Assembly: GCA_001414485.1 (NCBI GenBank)
Contig: LLEY01000153.1
Location: 1 to 64,000, forward strand
Length of the DNA: 64,000 nucleotides
DNA from: Calycina herbarum
Lineage: Eukaryota > Ascomycota > Leotiomycetes > Helotiales > Pezizellaceae
Direction: 5' to 3'
Shown here: positions 33,542 to 46,090 of the stretch, one piece after another
Layout of the letters: every line of letters starts with the position of its first letter
Position numbering within the stretch: the stretch's first letter is position 1
Made by a program: the position numbers and the translations under genes
Notes under the pieces: generated by a model
What the model was told of the DNA's origin: nothing
Database searches by the model: none
What the model saw: the letters and a program-made list of their open reading frames with translations, nothing else

Positions 33542-36500
33542 CTTTAAGCACCTGCTTAGAAGTTCAGTCGTTATAGCCCTAGCAACCCCTGTAACAGCTA
33601 GCTTGAATACTAGTTAAGTTAACGTTGTAGGAACTTCTAGAAGTATAATCAGAAGAACACCTACTAGTATATAGTTAACTAGGAACGACGACAATGTTAG
33701 TATACTAGACGTACCTAAGCTCTATAAGGTTGAAGTACTTAAGTCTATTAAAGTTAAGATACTAGATATATATTATAGGAAGCGAAAGAAACTCGACTTA
33801 TTCCTTCTCTAAATAGACATCTACTTTAACTTTAACTCTAATAAGTTCGAAGGCAATTATAACTTACGAACTATCTTTGCTATCTCCTATCTTAGAGGAG
33901 CAGTATTAGAATAGGCCTAGCTATACTTAGAGGACTTCTTTAAGAATAAGGATAAAGATAGAAAGATAGAATTAACTAAGATTATGTTTAAATCTTAGAA
34001 AGGATTTAAGGCAACTATTAGGAAAGTTTTTAGAGACTTTGATATAATCTAAACAGCTATATATAAGCTTTTAGAGTTATACTAGACTAGATTAGTAATA
34101 GATTACGCTAATGAATTCTAATGTTATAGGACGAAGTCGGGATAGGACACTATCGCTCTTATAGAACTCTTTTATAAAGGATTAAAGATATATATCTATA
34201 AGGAAATAGCTAAGTAGAATATGTAGTTCTTAACTATTATAGGTATAATAGAGGAAGTTGTTTAGTTAGATAACCGCCTATACGAATTTAGAAAGAGTAA
34301 CCCTAGGTATAGAGAAAAGAGTAAAGAGTTAGGAAAGTAGAAGCACTCTTATACTAGTAAACATAGTAAGGAGGTAAACACTATATAGAGGAAAACCTTT
34401 CTAAAGAAAGGAGGACTTTCCTAGAAGGAGCGAAATCGTTAACGTAAGTAGAACTTATATTATAACTATAGCCTTCTAGGTTATAGAGTAAATAAGTATA
34501 GTAAGAAGAAAGACTCTAAGAGAAAGAAATAAATTAATACTACTATTTAATAATAAGTAGCTTTAACCGATTATATTAAACTTATAGATAAGGAGCTTAA
34601 AGTATAAGGATATAGAACCTAGATTAAAAATAATAAAGGAATTAGTAATATATAAGATACTAATAATAATAGAGATCTACTTCTTAAAGAATATTACGAT
34701 ATATAATTAGTAATAGAATCTAAGTAACCTCTTTAAGTAGAATACGAATTACTACTATTAACTAGTTCTTTAGAGATATTAGATTTATTCTCTAATATAG
34801 AAGAAGAAATAAAGAATGAAGACTCTGAAGTTAGAGAAACTTAGGCTTTCCTTAAAACCTTTAAACGAGGAAATCGATAAGTATATATTAATAATTAGAA
34901 ACTAGATTTCTAGAGTCCTTATATAATATAAGGAGTTAACCTAACTATCTTAATAATATATATAGTTATAAGTAATAACTCTAAAACGATAACTCTAGTT
35001 AGTCTAATTATTAGATAGAAAACTATTAAAGGGAAGGAACTAGAACGGGAACGTTAACTGGTTAAAAAACCTAGCTACTCTAAAGTAGAGGATATATAGA
35101 AAATATATAATATTTTAGATAAAACTAGTATATAGACATAGTAAGTTCTAACGGGATTTAAGAGACGAATTAAAACCTCTTTTCTTAAGATACTACCTAA
35201 AGATGTTATATTAAAGGAATTAGAGTAATATATCGTTATTATATTAATTAGAAATAATAGGTTAGTATTTAAAAAATATAACTTATAATAACTGTTTAGT
35301 ATACTATTCTAGGAGTAAAGAGAGCTTAATATAACTAGATAGGCTAAGACGGAACTAGAAGAATTATACTATCTATTAATAAAAGAACTATAGTTTATAA
35401 AAACAGTTTAGGAAATAATAGTATAATAGATATAATATAAACTAAGTCTAACCTTAGACTAGTTATTATAGAAGCGGTTTAAAAGAATATTACTAGAGCC
35501 TACTAGAATAGTAGAATATTATTAGATATATAAAGTAGTATTCTTTTCTTAGTCCTAGATTCGAGCTATTAAGGAAAAGAATTTAAGAGACTATATATTT
35601 AAAGTTTACTATATAAAACTAGAGATAAGTATACTAGAGGCTACTTTAGATTATCTATATATAGGAGAACTATAGTTTATAGAAGCTATTTTAGAAACTA
35701 GTTATAAATAGATTTAATATAATTATAAACGAATACTAAAGCGATTTATAGAGGGAATTCTTAAAACTATAGGAATTATAGAATATAGATTAGTATATAA
35801 GGTAGTATACGCTGATAAGGAAAGAGTAAGATTCTTTCTATAGTATAAGAACGAGGAGAGAAAGAATTATAATTAAGAAAATCGATCTTTCGAAGTCTAA
35901 TATGTTAAAGTAAAGTTAAACGCTACTTTAGAAGAAAGACAGTTAATAGTAACTATAGAAATATAAGAGAAGAAGTTATAAGTTATAATAGACTTAGGAG
36001 TAATAGGTAACTTTATCTCTCTAATAGCTTAAGAGAAGTTAAACGTTCTAATTAAAGAGATAAGACTATATCGATTAGGAGTAGTTAATAGAATAGATGT
36101 TATATATTAAAATAGGATTATTAATTAGTAAACTATTCTAATAAAAGTTAATATTAAGAGATACTATTTAAATATATAATTCGATATTATTAAAATAAGA
36201 AGTAAGGAAGTAATACTTAGTATACTATAGATTTAGGAACATAATCTAGAAATCGACTAGAAGGCTAGAATAATAACCTTTAGTTAATATAAATACGTAG
36301 GTTTATATTTATAACTTCAAGGCTAGAACGAGGTTAGCGCTACCTCTTCTAAAGCGCTAGGATACCTTGTCTAGGGTTCTCTATAGGTTAGTAAGATAGC
36401 TGATAACGAAATACCTATATAGTATAAAGAATTTAAGGCTTTGTTTAAAAACCTAGAAGACTTATAAGCCTTACTAAAACATTGCTTATAGGATTATAAG

Positions 36501-39500
36501 ATTAAATTAAAAGAGGGTTATTATCTCTTAAAACAGAAGCTTCAGTTGTATAACTAGAAAAGCCTATAGAGAATAGAAAGTTATATAAAGGAAGGTATTA
36601 AGAAGAGATATATTAGAAGATCTAAGTCGCTAATTATCTTAAATATACTTATTATTAAGAAGAAAGACGATCTAGATAGAAGAGTATATATTAATTACTA
36701 AGAAGTAAATTATACTATAGTTAAGAACGCTTATTCGCTACTACCTAGCTAATACTTATAGAATAGGTTAGATAAGGTAGTACGATTTACGAAACTAGAT
36801 TAATAAAACGCCTATAGACTTATATAAATAAAAGTTAGAGACGAATAGAAGACAGTATTTGCCTTACTATCGAGCCTTTATAAATATATAGTTATATTAT
36901 TTAAACTCTATAACGTACTAGCTATATATTAGAGATAAAATAATAATATTTTAAGAGATCTTCTAGAGGTAATAGTAATTTATTACCTAGATAATATCTT
37001 AATCTTCTTAGAAAAAGAAGAAGAATATAAAAGATATATTAGAGAAGTTTTATAATAACTTATAAAAGTAAACTCTTAGTTAAAACTCTTGAAATACGAG
37101 TTCGAAGTAACTTAGACACTTTTCCTAGAATAGGTATTTAGCTTAGAGAAAATAGAAATAGATCTAGTAAAGATCTAAGACATCTTAAACTAGAAGTTAC
37201 TAGAGAATATAAAAGATATATAGTTCTTCTTTAGATTTATAAACTTTTACTATTCGTTTATCTAAGACTATATAAAGATTACTAAACTAATGTTAGTACT
37301 AGTTAAAAAAGCTATTAAGTTTATATAGAATAAATAGGTAGAGAATACTTTTTAGAAAATTAAAGTAAAGTTTATAGAAAAATCTATTCTATATAATTTT
37401 AACGTAGATAAACCTAGTATAATTAAAATAGACGTTTTAGACATAGTAGGAGGTGTGATTTACCTATAACTAAATAATAAGAGAAAACTTATATCTATTA
37501 TATATTATTCTAAAATATTTAACCTAGTATAATAAAACTATAGCATCTTTGACAAGGAACTGCTTACTATAGTATTAGCTTTAGAATACTAGAGAATTTA
37601 TTTATAGCTAGTAAAACACCTAGTTATAGTTTTATCTAACTATAAGAATCTTAGGATATTTATAATAACTAAGGAACTTACGATAAAGTAATTAGCTAGA
37701 TAGTTAGAGATATTAGAAGGATTTAATATTATTATTTAATATATAAAAGGAACGTTGAATACTTAAGCTAATACTCTTAGCTAGAAACCTAGATACGAGG
37801 GAAATAAGAAGTATAAGAAGATTACGATCTTAAAAACTCTTAAGAATAGAGACTTAGTACCTACTATATATAAAATAGTAGTAATAAACGATATCTAGAT
37901 AAATAAAATTTAGAATATATATAAGGGTTATAACTAATATATAAAAGGGAAACTATAGGTCCCTAGCTTATATATAAAGGAGTTTATATAAGAATACTAT
38001 ACTACGCCTACTTATAGTTACTAAGGAATTCGTAGAACTCTTTAGAGGATAAGATAATATTACTATATTAATCGGTTATTTATAATAGTTAAGGAAGTAA
38101 TAGTAGAATATAATACCTATACTAGGAATAAGGCTTCCTACTATGCTTCTTATAAATAGATAAACACTACTCTAATACTATAGATATCTTAGAAATTAAT
38201 ATCTATAGATTTTATTATTAAGTTACTAAAATCTAAAGATCTAATAATAGAAGTTAAGTATAACACGATCCTAGTTATTATAGAACGACTTACGTTGTAT
38301 ATAATCCTAATAGTATATATAGAGTTAAGTATAGCTAAGGAATTAGTATTCGTATTCCTTAAAGAAGTAGTCTTAAGATATAGACTACTAGAAGAAATAC
38401 TCTTAAATAGAGATAAGCTCTTTACCTTGAAATTTTAGATCGCTCTTATAGAATAATTAGGTGTAAAAAGAAAGCTCTCTATAGCTTTTTACTCTTAAAC
38501 AAATAGAGGAAATAAACAGATAAATTAAGTAGTTAAAACATACCTTCGTTATTATATAAACTACTAGTAAGATAACTAGGTAGAACTGCTACTCTTAGTA
38601 TAGTTTGCCTATAATAGTTTAGTAATAGAAATAACACTTATTACGCTATTCTACGCTAACTTTAGATATGAATTAATAGTGTATTAAGAACTACTATCTA
38701 CGACTATTAATAACTAACTTACTTATATTTAAGTATTAAAAATTAAAAGCCTATATAAGGAACTTATAGAGGATTTGTAGTTCATAGCTAAAAGAAACGC
38801 GTACTACTATAATAAACGACGTAGTTAGAAGCTAACGCTAAAAGAGAGAGATAAGGTCTATTTAATACGAAAGAATATCGATATAAAAAGTCTAAGTAAT
38901 AAACTAGACTATAAAAAACTTAGACTATTTAAAATTAAATAAGTTAAGAGACCTTTGAATTATAAATTAGTATTACTAAAGATAATAAATATCTATCTAG
39001 TATTCTATATATCCTTACTTAAACTAGCACTACTAGAGACACTACTAGCTCTACTTATAGAAATCTAACTAGTAAACCTAAACGCTGAATATAAAGTTAA
39101 GAGGATTCTTAACTATAAGCTTATTAGAGAATAAGTTAAGTATTTAATTAAATAGTTAGATTACCTATACTTAGAGAATATATAAGAACTGAAAAACAAT
39201 CTTAACTATTGCTTAAGAGAACTTTAGGAGTTCTACTAATAAAACTTAGAGCTGCGTAGAACTCGGGACTAGGGTTAGACAGAGACATATTATTAGAAAG
39301 TACCTGTTTAATAAAAGAAGCTATCTCAAAGGCAGGGAACTAGGTAGAAGAGGACTTAAGAGAGGGACTCGAAGGAGAAGCACTTGGAGGAGTAATAGGG
39401 AATCGTTTATATATAAGACTAAAGAAAAAACGATATATAGGTTTTCAAGGCCTAGAAGGAGAAACGTCGAGGTAACTAGAGCTATCGTAGGACCTTTTCA

Positions 39501-39753
39501 ACCGAATATACTTAGAGTAACGAGAGGACTTAGAGAGCTCTAGGAAACATCGACGAGACTGTTTACGATAGAAAGAATAGGTTATTACTAGACGTTATAC
39601 AGATTCGATTCGTATAGTAAGAGCTAGACGCTCTTTTCGTTTAGTATAAGAAGAGGATATAGTTATATATAAAGGAAGGTCGATATCTTTCTAACGATAT
39701 ATTTTAGGTTTTATATTCTAGCGTAGGGACACGCTAGGCTAAGAAGAGGATAG

Positions 39754-40215
39754 TGTCACGAATCACGTGCTAGCACGTGACGAAGTGAAGTTCAGGCGAC
39801 GCCTTAATAGAACGAGTACTATTATAACTCTAAAAGGAAGAAAGAATTGAATATAGTAGGATATGTAATCCTAGAATCTTATTATAGTTATATTATATAA
39901 CTCGGTTAGGAGTAGTTAGGTAATAGAGTCTAGTTTTAAGGAGCTCTGAAAATAGAGTTAGACTCTATCTTCGGGACTCCTGCTAAGCAGGACTCTAAAT
40001 ATAAACGAAAGTTCTATATAAGACTAGCACGTCTACTATTAGATAGGAGCTTCGTGCTTAACTTTAGTTATTAATCTTATTATCTTATTTAATATCTTTG
40101 ATATAAGTAACGAGTTCACTTCTAAGTAAACAACCCGGCGTATCTATACTTCTTACCTATATACTAACCTTCGAGACTTAGTTATCTTTGTTTAGTTAAT
40201 TAGAGTTTCGTTACA
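39754..40215 (+). repeat. 3' LTR, 462 bp
   Basis: Begins TGTCACGAATCACGTG and ends TTTCGTTACA, both ends unmutated. It contains a TCACGTGCTAGCACGTGA palindrome near its start. Confidence 0.88.
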
Positions 40216-42335
40216 CTTCTATCTCTAGTAGCGTTTCCTTTAGTAGCGTGTCTAAAAAACTAGGTTTCAGTTAACTAGTAAATTTCTCTAGACTATGCTA
40301 TTACTATAACTGGTTTCTTCCTAGAGGTCTATAACTGTCTATATATCTCCTATCTTAGACTAACTAGATAACTCGTTAGTTACTATCTATTCTAGTCTAG
40401 GTTTCTTAAATTCAATAGTTTCTCTTCTAGTAATAAGACTTACTATTATTACTCTATCTCGTTCGTTTTAAATTATTATATAAGTAGTTAAAACAGTAGA
40501 GTTGATTTCTTAAGTAGAATATAAGCTTTAAAAATCAGATTTCTAGTTTTCTATATATATCTATCTATTTCCTCTCTCGAAGGTTCTAATAAACGCTTAT
40601 ATCTCGCCTTATTTAGGCTTATATATTCTTAGATCTACTTCTAATAAATTAGATTCTAATTCTAATAACTCTAATAAACTTATTAATAGTAGAGATTCGT
40701 ATTCTACTTAAAGAAGCGATTTATATTCTATTTCTAATCGTATATTATAATATTCTTTAAGAAGTGGATTTCTACTATTATTAGTATTCTATATCTTACT
40801 AACTTATAACTTAATTTCTTCGTCTAGCTATAGGTATATAGTATCTGCTATTATATCTAAGACATCTGTTTTAATCTACGTATTATATTCTCTAGCCTCG
40901 AGTTCTTCGTTTATAAGTTTAATTTTTTCTAGTAAAGCTACTTCTTTTTAGACAGTAGTATAGGCTTGTTTCTCTTTAGAGTCTTTCTTCTTACTATACT
41001 TATTTGCTTTATAGCTAGAGAGGCTATATTTATAATATAAGTTCTACTCGCGTCGACGATCTCGCTTCTTCTAGAAAGGCTCTCTCTTTAGTAGGTTTCT
41101 ACTCTAAGTTCCTTTTCTTAGAACCTAACACTTCTATATAGTATTAATTTCTATAGAATCTCTATAGTCCTTCTTCCTACTCTTTCCTTATCGATGTCTA
41201 TAACTACTCTTCTTCTCTAGACTTCGCTTATAATTTCAATTATCGATTTTAATTATATTATTAATTAATTTATTAAGCGTGTCTAGAAAGTTATCCCTAG
41301 CTAACTCGTTCTTAACGCTATTCTTTAATCCTCTATAGAACTGCTCTTATAAAGCCTCGTTATTCTAACTAAGACGTATAGAGTACTACTAAAACATTGA
41401 TATATACTTAGTAGCTAAACCTTTTTATTAGAGGCTATATAAGACTCGTACCGCTTTTTTCTTTAAATCTATATCCGCGAACGCTTAGTTAATTCTCTTC
41501 TTAAATCTAGCAACGGTTAAGAATAATTCTTAAATACTTTTACTTATAAGGTTTAATACCTTTCTATTTAATGTTTTATTCTTTTAAAAATCTTCTAAGT
41601 AAGGTTCTATTCAGTTATATACTACTCCTTTAAGACAGGTAGTAAGCTATATAACTTAATCTGTTTTATAAGCAAACTATACTAAGTAAAAGTTCAAGTA
41701 TATTAAAGCTTTTATAATAAACTTAGTAAGCTTCTCTAGAGAGCTGTTAAATGTTCTTAGTACTAGTAACTTCACTTTCTCTCTAAGAGTAGTAACTAGT
41801 ACTACTAGTATTATTAGCGCTAAGAGTAGTATAGAGGTTAAACCCGAGAATAGTATAGTTTTCGACATCGTACTAGCTATACTTCTAAGCGAGTACTTAA
41901 AGTATAATAAAACTTAAACAAACTAAACAAAGATAACTAAGTCTTAAAGGTTAGTTTATAAATAAGAAGTATAGACGCGATATATTATTTACTTAGAAGT
42001 GAACTCGTTACTTATATTAAAGATATTAAATAAGATAATAAGATTAATAACTAAAGTTAAGTACGAAGCTTCTATCTAATAGTAGACGTGCTAGTCTTAT
42101 ATAGAACCTATCGTTCTCTATTAGGTAAATAGGATTACTCGCTAATCTAGTCGACCTGAGTAATCCTTTATATCACGTGATCTCTAACGTGTTTCCAACA
42201 GTGAGATCCTGGAATCTCTAAATACCTTCGTATTACTGATTCTCTTCTATATTACCTTCTATTTCCTGGATATTATACCTTGTTCTATTAGAACGCTATC
42301 TAGACTACTTACTACGTAAAACGTGATTTATAATA
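40216..42335 (-). mobile_element. 5' part of an inverted copy of the same Gypsy family (LTR plus gag)
   Basis: A 433-bp LTR lies at 41903-42335 and reads on the minus strand; the internal region runs down to 40216. Its gag aligns in reverse complement with the start of the 33085 element, including the zinc knuckle (near 41020 on the minus strand, LYYKYSLSSYKANKYSKKK). It stops dead at 40215/40216, where the plus-strand copy ends, so the two form a tail-to-tail inverted pair; pol and the 3' LTR are missing. Confidence 0.75.
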
Positions 42336-45050
42336 TAACTTTAGAAAGTTATACTTATCAAATCGCAGCTCTACTAATTTATAATACTAGTACGTTTATA
42401 TGTTAAATAACTTATATATATTATTTCTACTTATACCTACGTATATCTAGTACTTAAGATACCTTAGATTATACTTCTATAGATATATTACTTTTAGATT
42501 CTAAGACTACGTAGTATATCTAAAAACTCGTATTCTAGAGACATCTAGTTAATAGCTAGTATACGCTTTATAAGGAGTTCTTACCTTTGTAATTATAACT
42601 TATAAGTCTATATCTAACGAGTTCCTAGAACTCTTAGTAGAACAACTATATAGAAGTGCTAAAGTCGGTAGTCTATTTAGTAGCTAATATATATATTCAG
42701 CTATAAAACATTATATACTAAAGTATAATTTACTCTAATAAATCATAGATCTTATTAGGTTGTTTATCTCAGCTATCTTACGCTCGATTATACTATTTAG
42801 ATAATAGTTATATAATAGTAAGAGCTTAATCTAATACTCTTTCTTCTTAAGTATCTACTTTACTATAGCGCCGAACTTACTACGACCAGAGTTATAGCGA
42901 AAGTATATACACTTCTATTCTATCTTAGTCTCTACCAGTGCTATAATCTCCTTAAGTATAGGCTATACGTTTTCCTAAGCCTTTGACTCTATAAGGAAGA
43001 TCTACGAGTTATAAGTAGTATCGTTTATAATAAATAAGAAGTATTAGTATCCTTAAACAGAGTTTAAAAGCTCTCTAAAGATGTTAGCGTATAGTCTAAA
43101 TCCTCTTTTATCTAACCTTAATTTAGTAGTTTTATAGTATTTAGCTTTAAGCTTACTAGCTAGGTATACTTCGCAAGCGTAATCTCTAGAACGACGAGGT
43201 GTTTTAGTAGTAGGAAGTACTATCTAATTTCTTAAATAGTTCTTTAATACTTTAAGAGATTTATAGCTTATATATCTAAATCGGCGATATATTAATTTCT
43301 ATAGACTCTTCTCTATATCGTCGATTCTTTCTTCTCTTATATAACTTATAAAGATCTAACTAATATTCTATACTATATAGAGTATATTTATATAAGGCGA
43401 AGTAAGTACTACTCTACTATTCTTAAGTACTTAGAAGTAATCCTTTTCAAAGTAGACTTTTAGTTTCTCTTTTATAAGGATCGGTATACTAATAAGTTTA
43501 TAGCTAAAGTCTAGGACGTACTAGACGTCTTTTAGCTAAAGACGTTTACCTTTTAGAGTTGTAATTTAGATCGGTCTATAACTAATAGTATCGTAGGTTT
43601 TACTACTAGTATTACTTACTTTCCTAGGCTCGTGCTATCTCTTTAGCTAAGAGAAGTCTTAGATATTATAACTAAAGTAACGATTTGCTTCTAAGTTTAG
43701 AAGCTAAGTACTTTAAAGGTTCAGTATTTATAAGGTTGTTAATAAGTTAATTCTATAATAGATACTTTTACTAGGTAAAGAATAATAATAGTTTTAAAGG
43801 CTTTTAATTTCGTATACTTTACTAGCTACTAGAGTGCTATTTAGCTTCGAGTTAAAACTTATTTTATTCGCTATCTAGTGTTATAAAATTTTACAGAAGT
43901 CCTTATAATCCCTCTTCTAGTATCTCTTATACTAATAGTGATTGTAGATATCTTCCTTTTAAGCTTATTCTCTTATATATAGATAGCTTCAATTGCCTCG
44001 GTTACTACGGTTACTACGACCTCTTCCTCGTCCTCTTCCTTATCTACGTCCTCTAGTACTACTACCTCCTCTATAACTGTTTTCTTATATATTTACATAC
44101 GTTACTTGTCTAGTAGCAGGTTTAGCTAGCAGACTCTACTAACAGCTGTATTCTATAGAATTTTATTTAGAGGAAGTTTTAAATAGAATTCGGGATTCTT
44201 AAGAGTTAAGGTCTTATTCTGTTTAGATATAGATATCTACTACTTTATTAACATCTAAGCTAATATTATAGATATTTCTTTTAATATTCCTCTAATCTAC
44301 TATATTCAGTAGAATAAGCTATATAAAGTTTACTATGTTCTAGTCGGTTATCAGAGTAGTAGAGTTCTTAAGAAACATTTAGAACTAGTAAAGTCTATTA
44401 TAAAAGTCTATAAAGCGTTTAATATTCTAATCCTAGTATAAGGCTCTAAGTTTCTTATTTATACTATTAATAAATATAATATCTTAAGATAGATTAAATC
44501 TCTTTAGATAGTTCTATATCTTAGCCGGTTATTTAAGGTTATTATCTTTAAGCTTTTTAAGAATCTCGCTTTCGAGTAACTTAGTAAGATATACTACTAT
44601 TCAGTTATACTAGGAAATAAAGTCTTAATAGAGGACTTAATCTACTTTATATATAGTATAGTCTTCGCTTTTATTAATAATAGCAAGTCTATAGATACTA
44701 TAGAGTACTTCTTTAATTATTAACTTCTAGAGAGTATAGTTGTTCTAGTTTAAAACTATAAAGCTTATACTAAGAATAGTAGTATACTAAGTTTTAATAA
44801 TAAGCTTTAAAGATATAGTAGATACTATACGAAGTAGATTTATAATAGAGGATAAGGATAGAGTAGCTAAAGTTAATACTATTTTAATAGAATTAGTAAT
44901 TCTAGTAGATTTATCTAGAAAGTAGTCTAAATTATCGGATTTTAGATAAATAAGAATATAGGATTAATAGTATTAATTACAGATAATCCGAGCTTATAAC
45001 CTATTAAGAATAAGGGATAGAAGTGATGGTTTTAATCTATATATTAATAG
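42336..45050 (-). mobile_element. Ty1/Copia retrotransposon relic
   Basis: On the minus strand around 43200-43300 the frame fits the Copia GAG-pre-integrase pattern (WHRRLGH-like, followed by SLK). Next, near 42960-43190, come PRRSRDYACEVYLASKLKA, then RGFRLYANIFRELLNSV and YFLFIINDTT, the start of a Copia integrase core (GYRYFLxxIDD). Gag-like sequence lies towards 44100-44800. No LTR pair could be delimited. The right end, at about 45050, is the island border. Confidence 0.7.
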
Positions 45051-45060
45051 ATTCGATAAT

Positions 45061-46090
45061 TACGAGTCTAAGTTGTCTATACAGACAAACAGTCTAAATA
45101 TGTTCCAAGGGCTTATTAAGCACCAAGATTTGGCCCCCAAATCACCTGATTTCTGACAGAAATTGTAGAAAGAATATCAATGTCGGTTGAGATCGTTCTT
45201 ACTGCTGGCCAGATTGTATCGCAAGGCCGCTTGCTTTCCCACTACACTGAGACACATTCTCTGAACAAGTCTTCCAACATCATGTTCGTCGCGATGGTTG
45301 TGGGAGGCCAACACTGAGCAACCCCTAGCTAAGCGCCACCATCCCTGAAAGAATGTAACCCAAGCACCACAGGCATGCGGATCCAGTGCCGAATTGTAAC
45401 ATCTTCGCGCCGCTCTCGGTCACATTTAATGCAATTGCCCCCCCCACCACTATCTGTCACAATGTTGGATGGTATAGCTTTTTACAGAGAAAAGTTGGTT
45501 TAGGACGGAAAATATATTTTCATCAATGATCCATGCAAGTTTTGATTCATGCAGCCAATAGGCAGCAATCACCAACAACACCAACACATCATAGCTTGGT
45601 ACATACTCGATCTTGGCTTACACCACCAAACTACCCCTACAACGGATGAATAAAATAGAACACTTGTGACTAATATGCAGAATTAACTCCAACTGCCATT
45701 GAGTTATCTTCACCTTACGCTGCCAAAGTGCTTGCAGATGTAGGTTGTTTATCCAATCCACATAGAGGGAAAGTAGACAGTGGCAATTCCGGCTCACGAT
45801 CTCCCGTCGTCATGACGATTCAGAACTGCCGAAGGAGACTGTGTTTTATGTTTTTGTGGAATTCCCCAACTCAACACCAAGTCAATTGGTAAATTGAAGA
45901 TTGTCTGGGCAAAGAAGTTAAATCCGTTGGTTATTGTTGGTGCAGCTATTGATTACTCGTTTAGACAAAAAGGGGGGGGTCTCGCTTAACGACGACAGAA
46001 TGATTCACTTGAGGTTATTTTTATCCAAAGCTCTGTTGGCAGATTCATTCTCAATCTCTCTGGTTATAACTGCTTAGCCAGCCGGAAATA
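45061..46090. other. No recognisable gene
   Basis: Unique-looking DNA with normal composition immediately after the repeat island. It includes short C- and G-runs (CCCCCCCACC near 45438, AAAAAGGGGGGGGT near 45968). It probably holds the former promoter of the oxidase pseudogene. Confidence 0.4.

Larger units (their letters stand above)
33085..40215 (+). mobile_element. Degenerate Ty3/Gypsy retrotransposon with 457/462-bp LTRs
   Basis: Direct repeats at 33085-33541 and 39754-40215 bound 7.1 kb. The internal plus strand shows a gag zinc knuckle remnant near 34450-34500 (LYYNYSLLGYRVNKY, from CxxC...H...C), a reverse transcriptase box YYLDNILIFL near 36980, an RNase H-like region near 37400-37680, and a polypurine tract AAGAAGAGGATAG just before 39754. 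The LTR family is the same as the solo LTR at 2615. The expected target-site duplication is missing (TCTAA before, CTTCT after), so it may have inserted and then lost flanking DNA or recombined with the inverted copy that begins at 40216. Confidence 0.85.
14141..45060. other. RIP-degraded AT-rich island II: nested retroelements, about 31 kb
   Basis: No open frame above about 60 codons survives in 31 kb on either strand, composition is strongly AT-rich, and paired LTRs differ only by transitions. Protein-like frames persist with stops at former Gln/Trp codons. Components are listed separately. Parts I cannot assign are 32201-33084 (AT-rich, with GCTAACTTTATTTA repeated in tandem near 32400) and the flanks of the inverted repeat at 14253-14830. 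Confidence 0.9.

Noticed and set aside
41677..41868. Short hydrophobic minus-strand open frame as a membrane protein
   Set aside because: It lies in the gag region of the inverted Gypsy copy, in strongly RIPed DNA; the hydrophobic composition comes from AT-rich codons.
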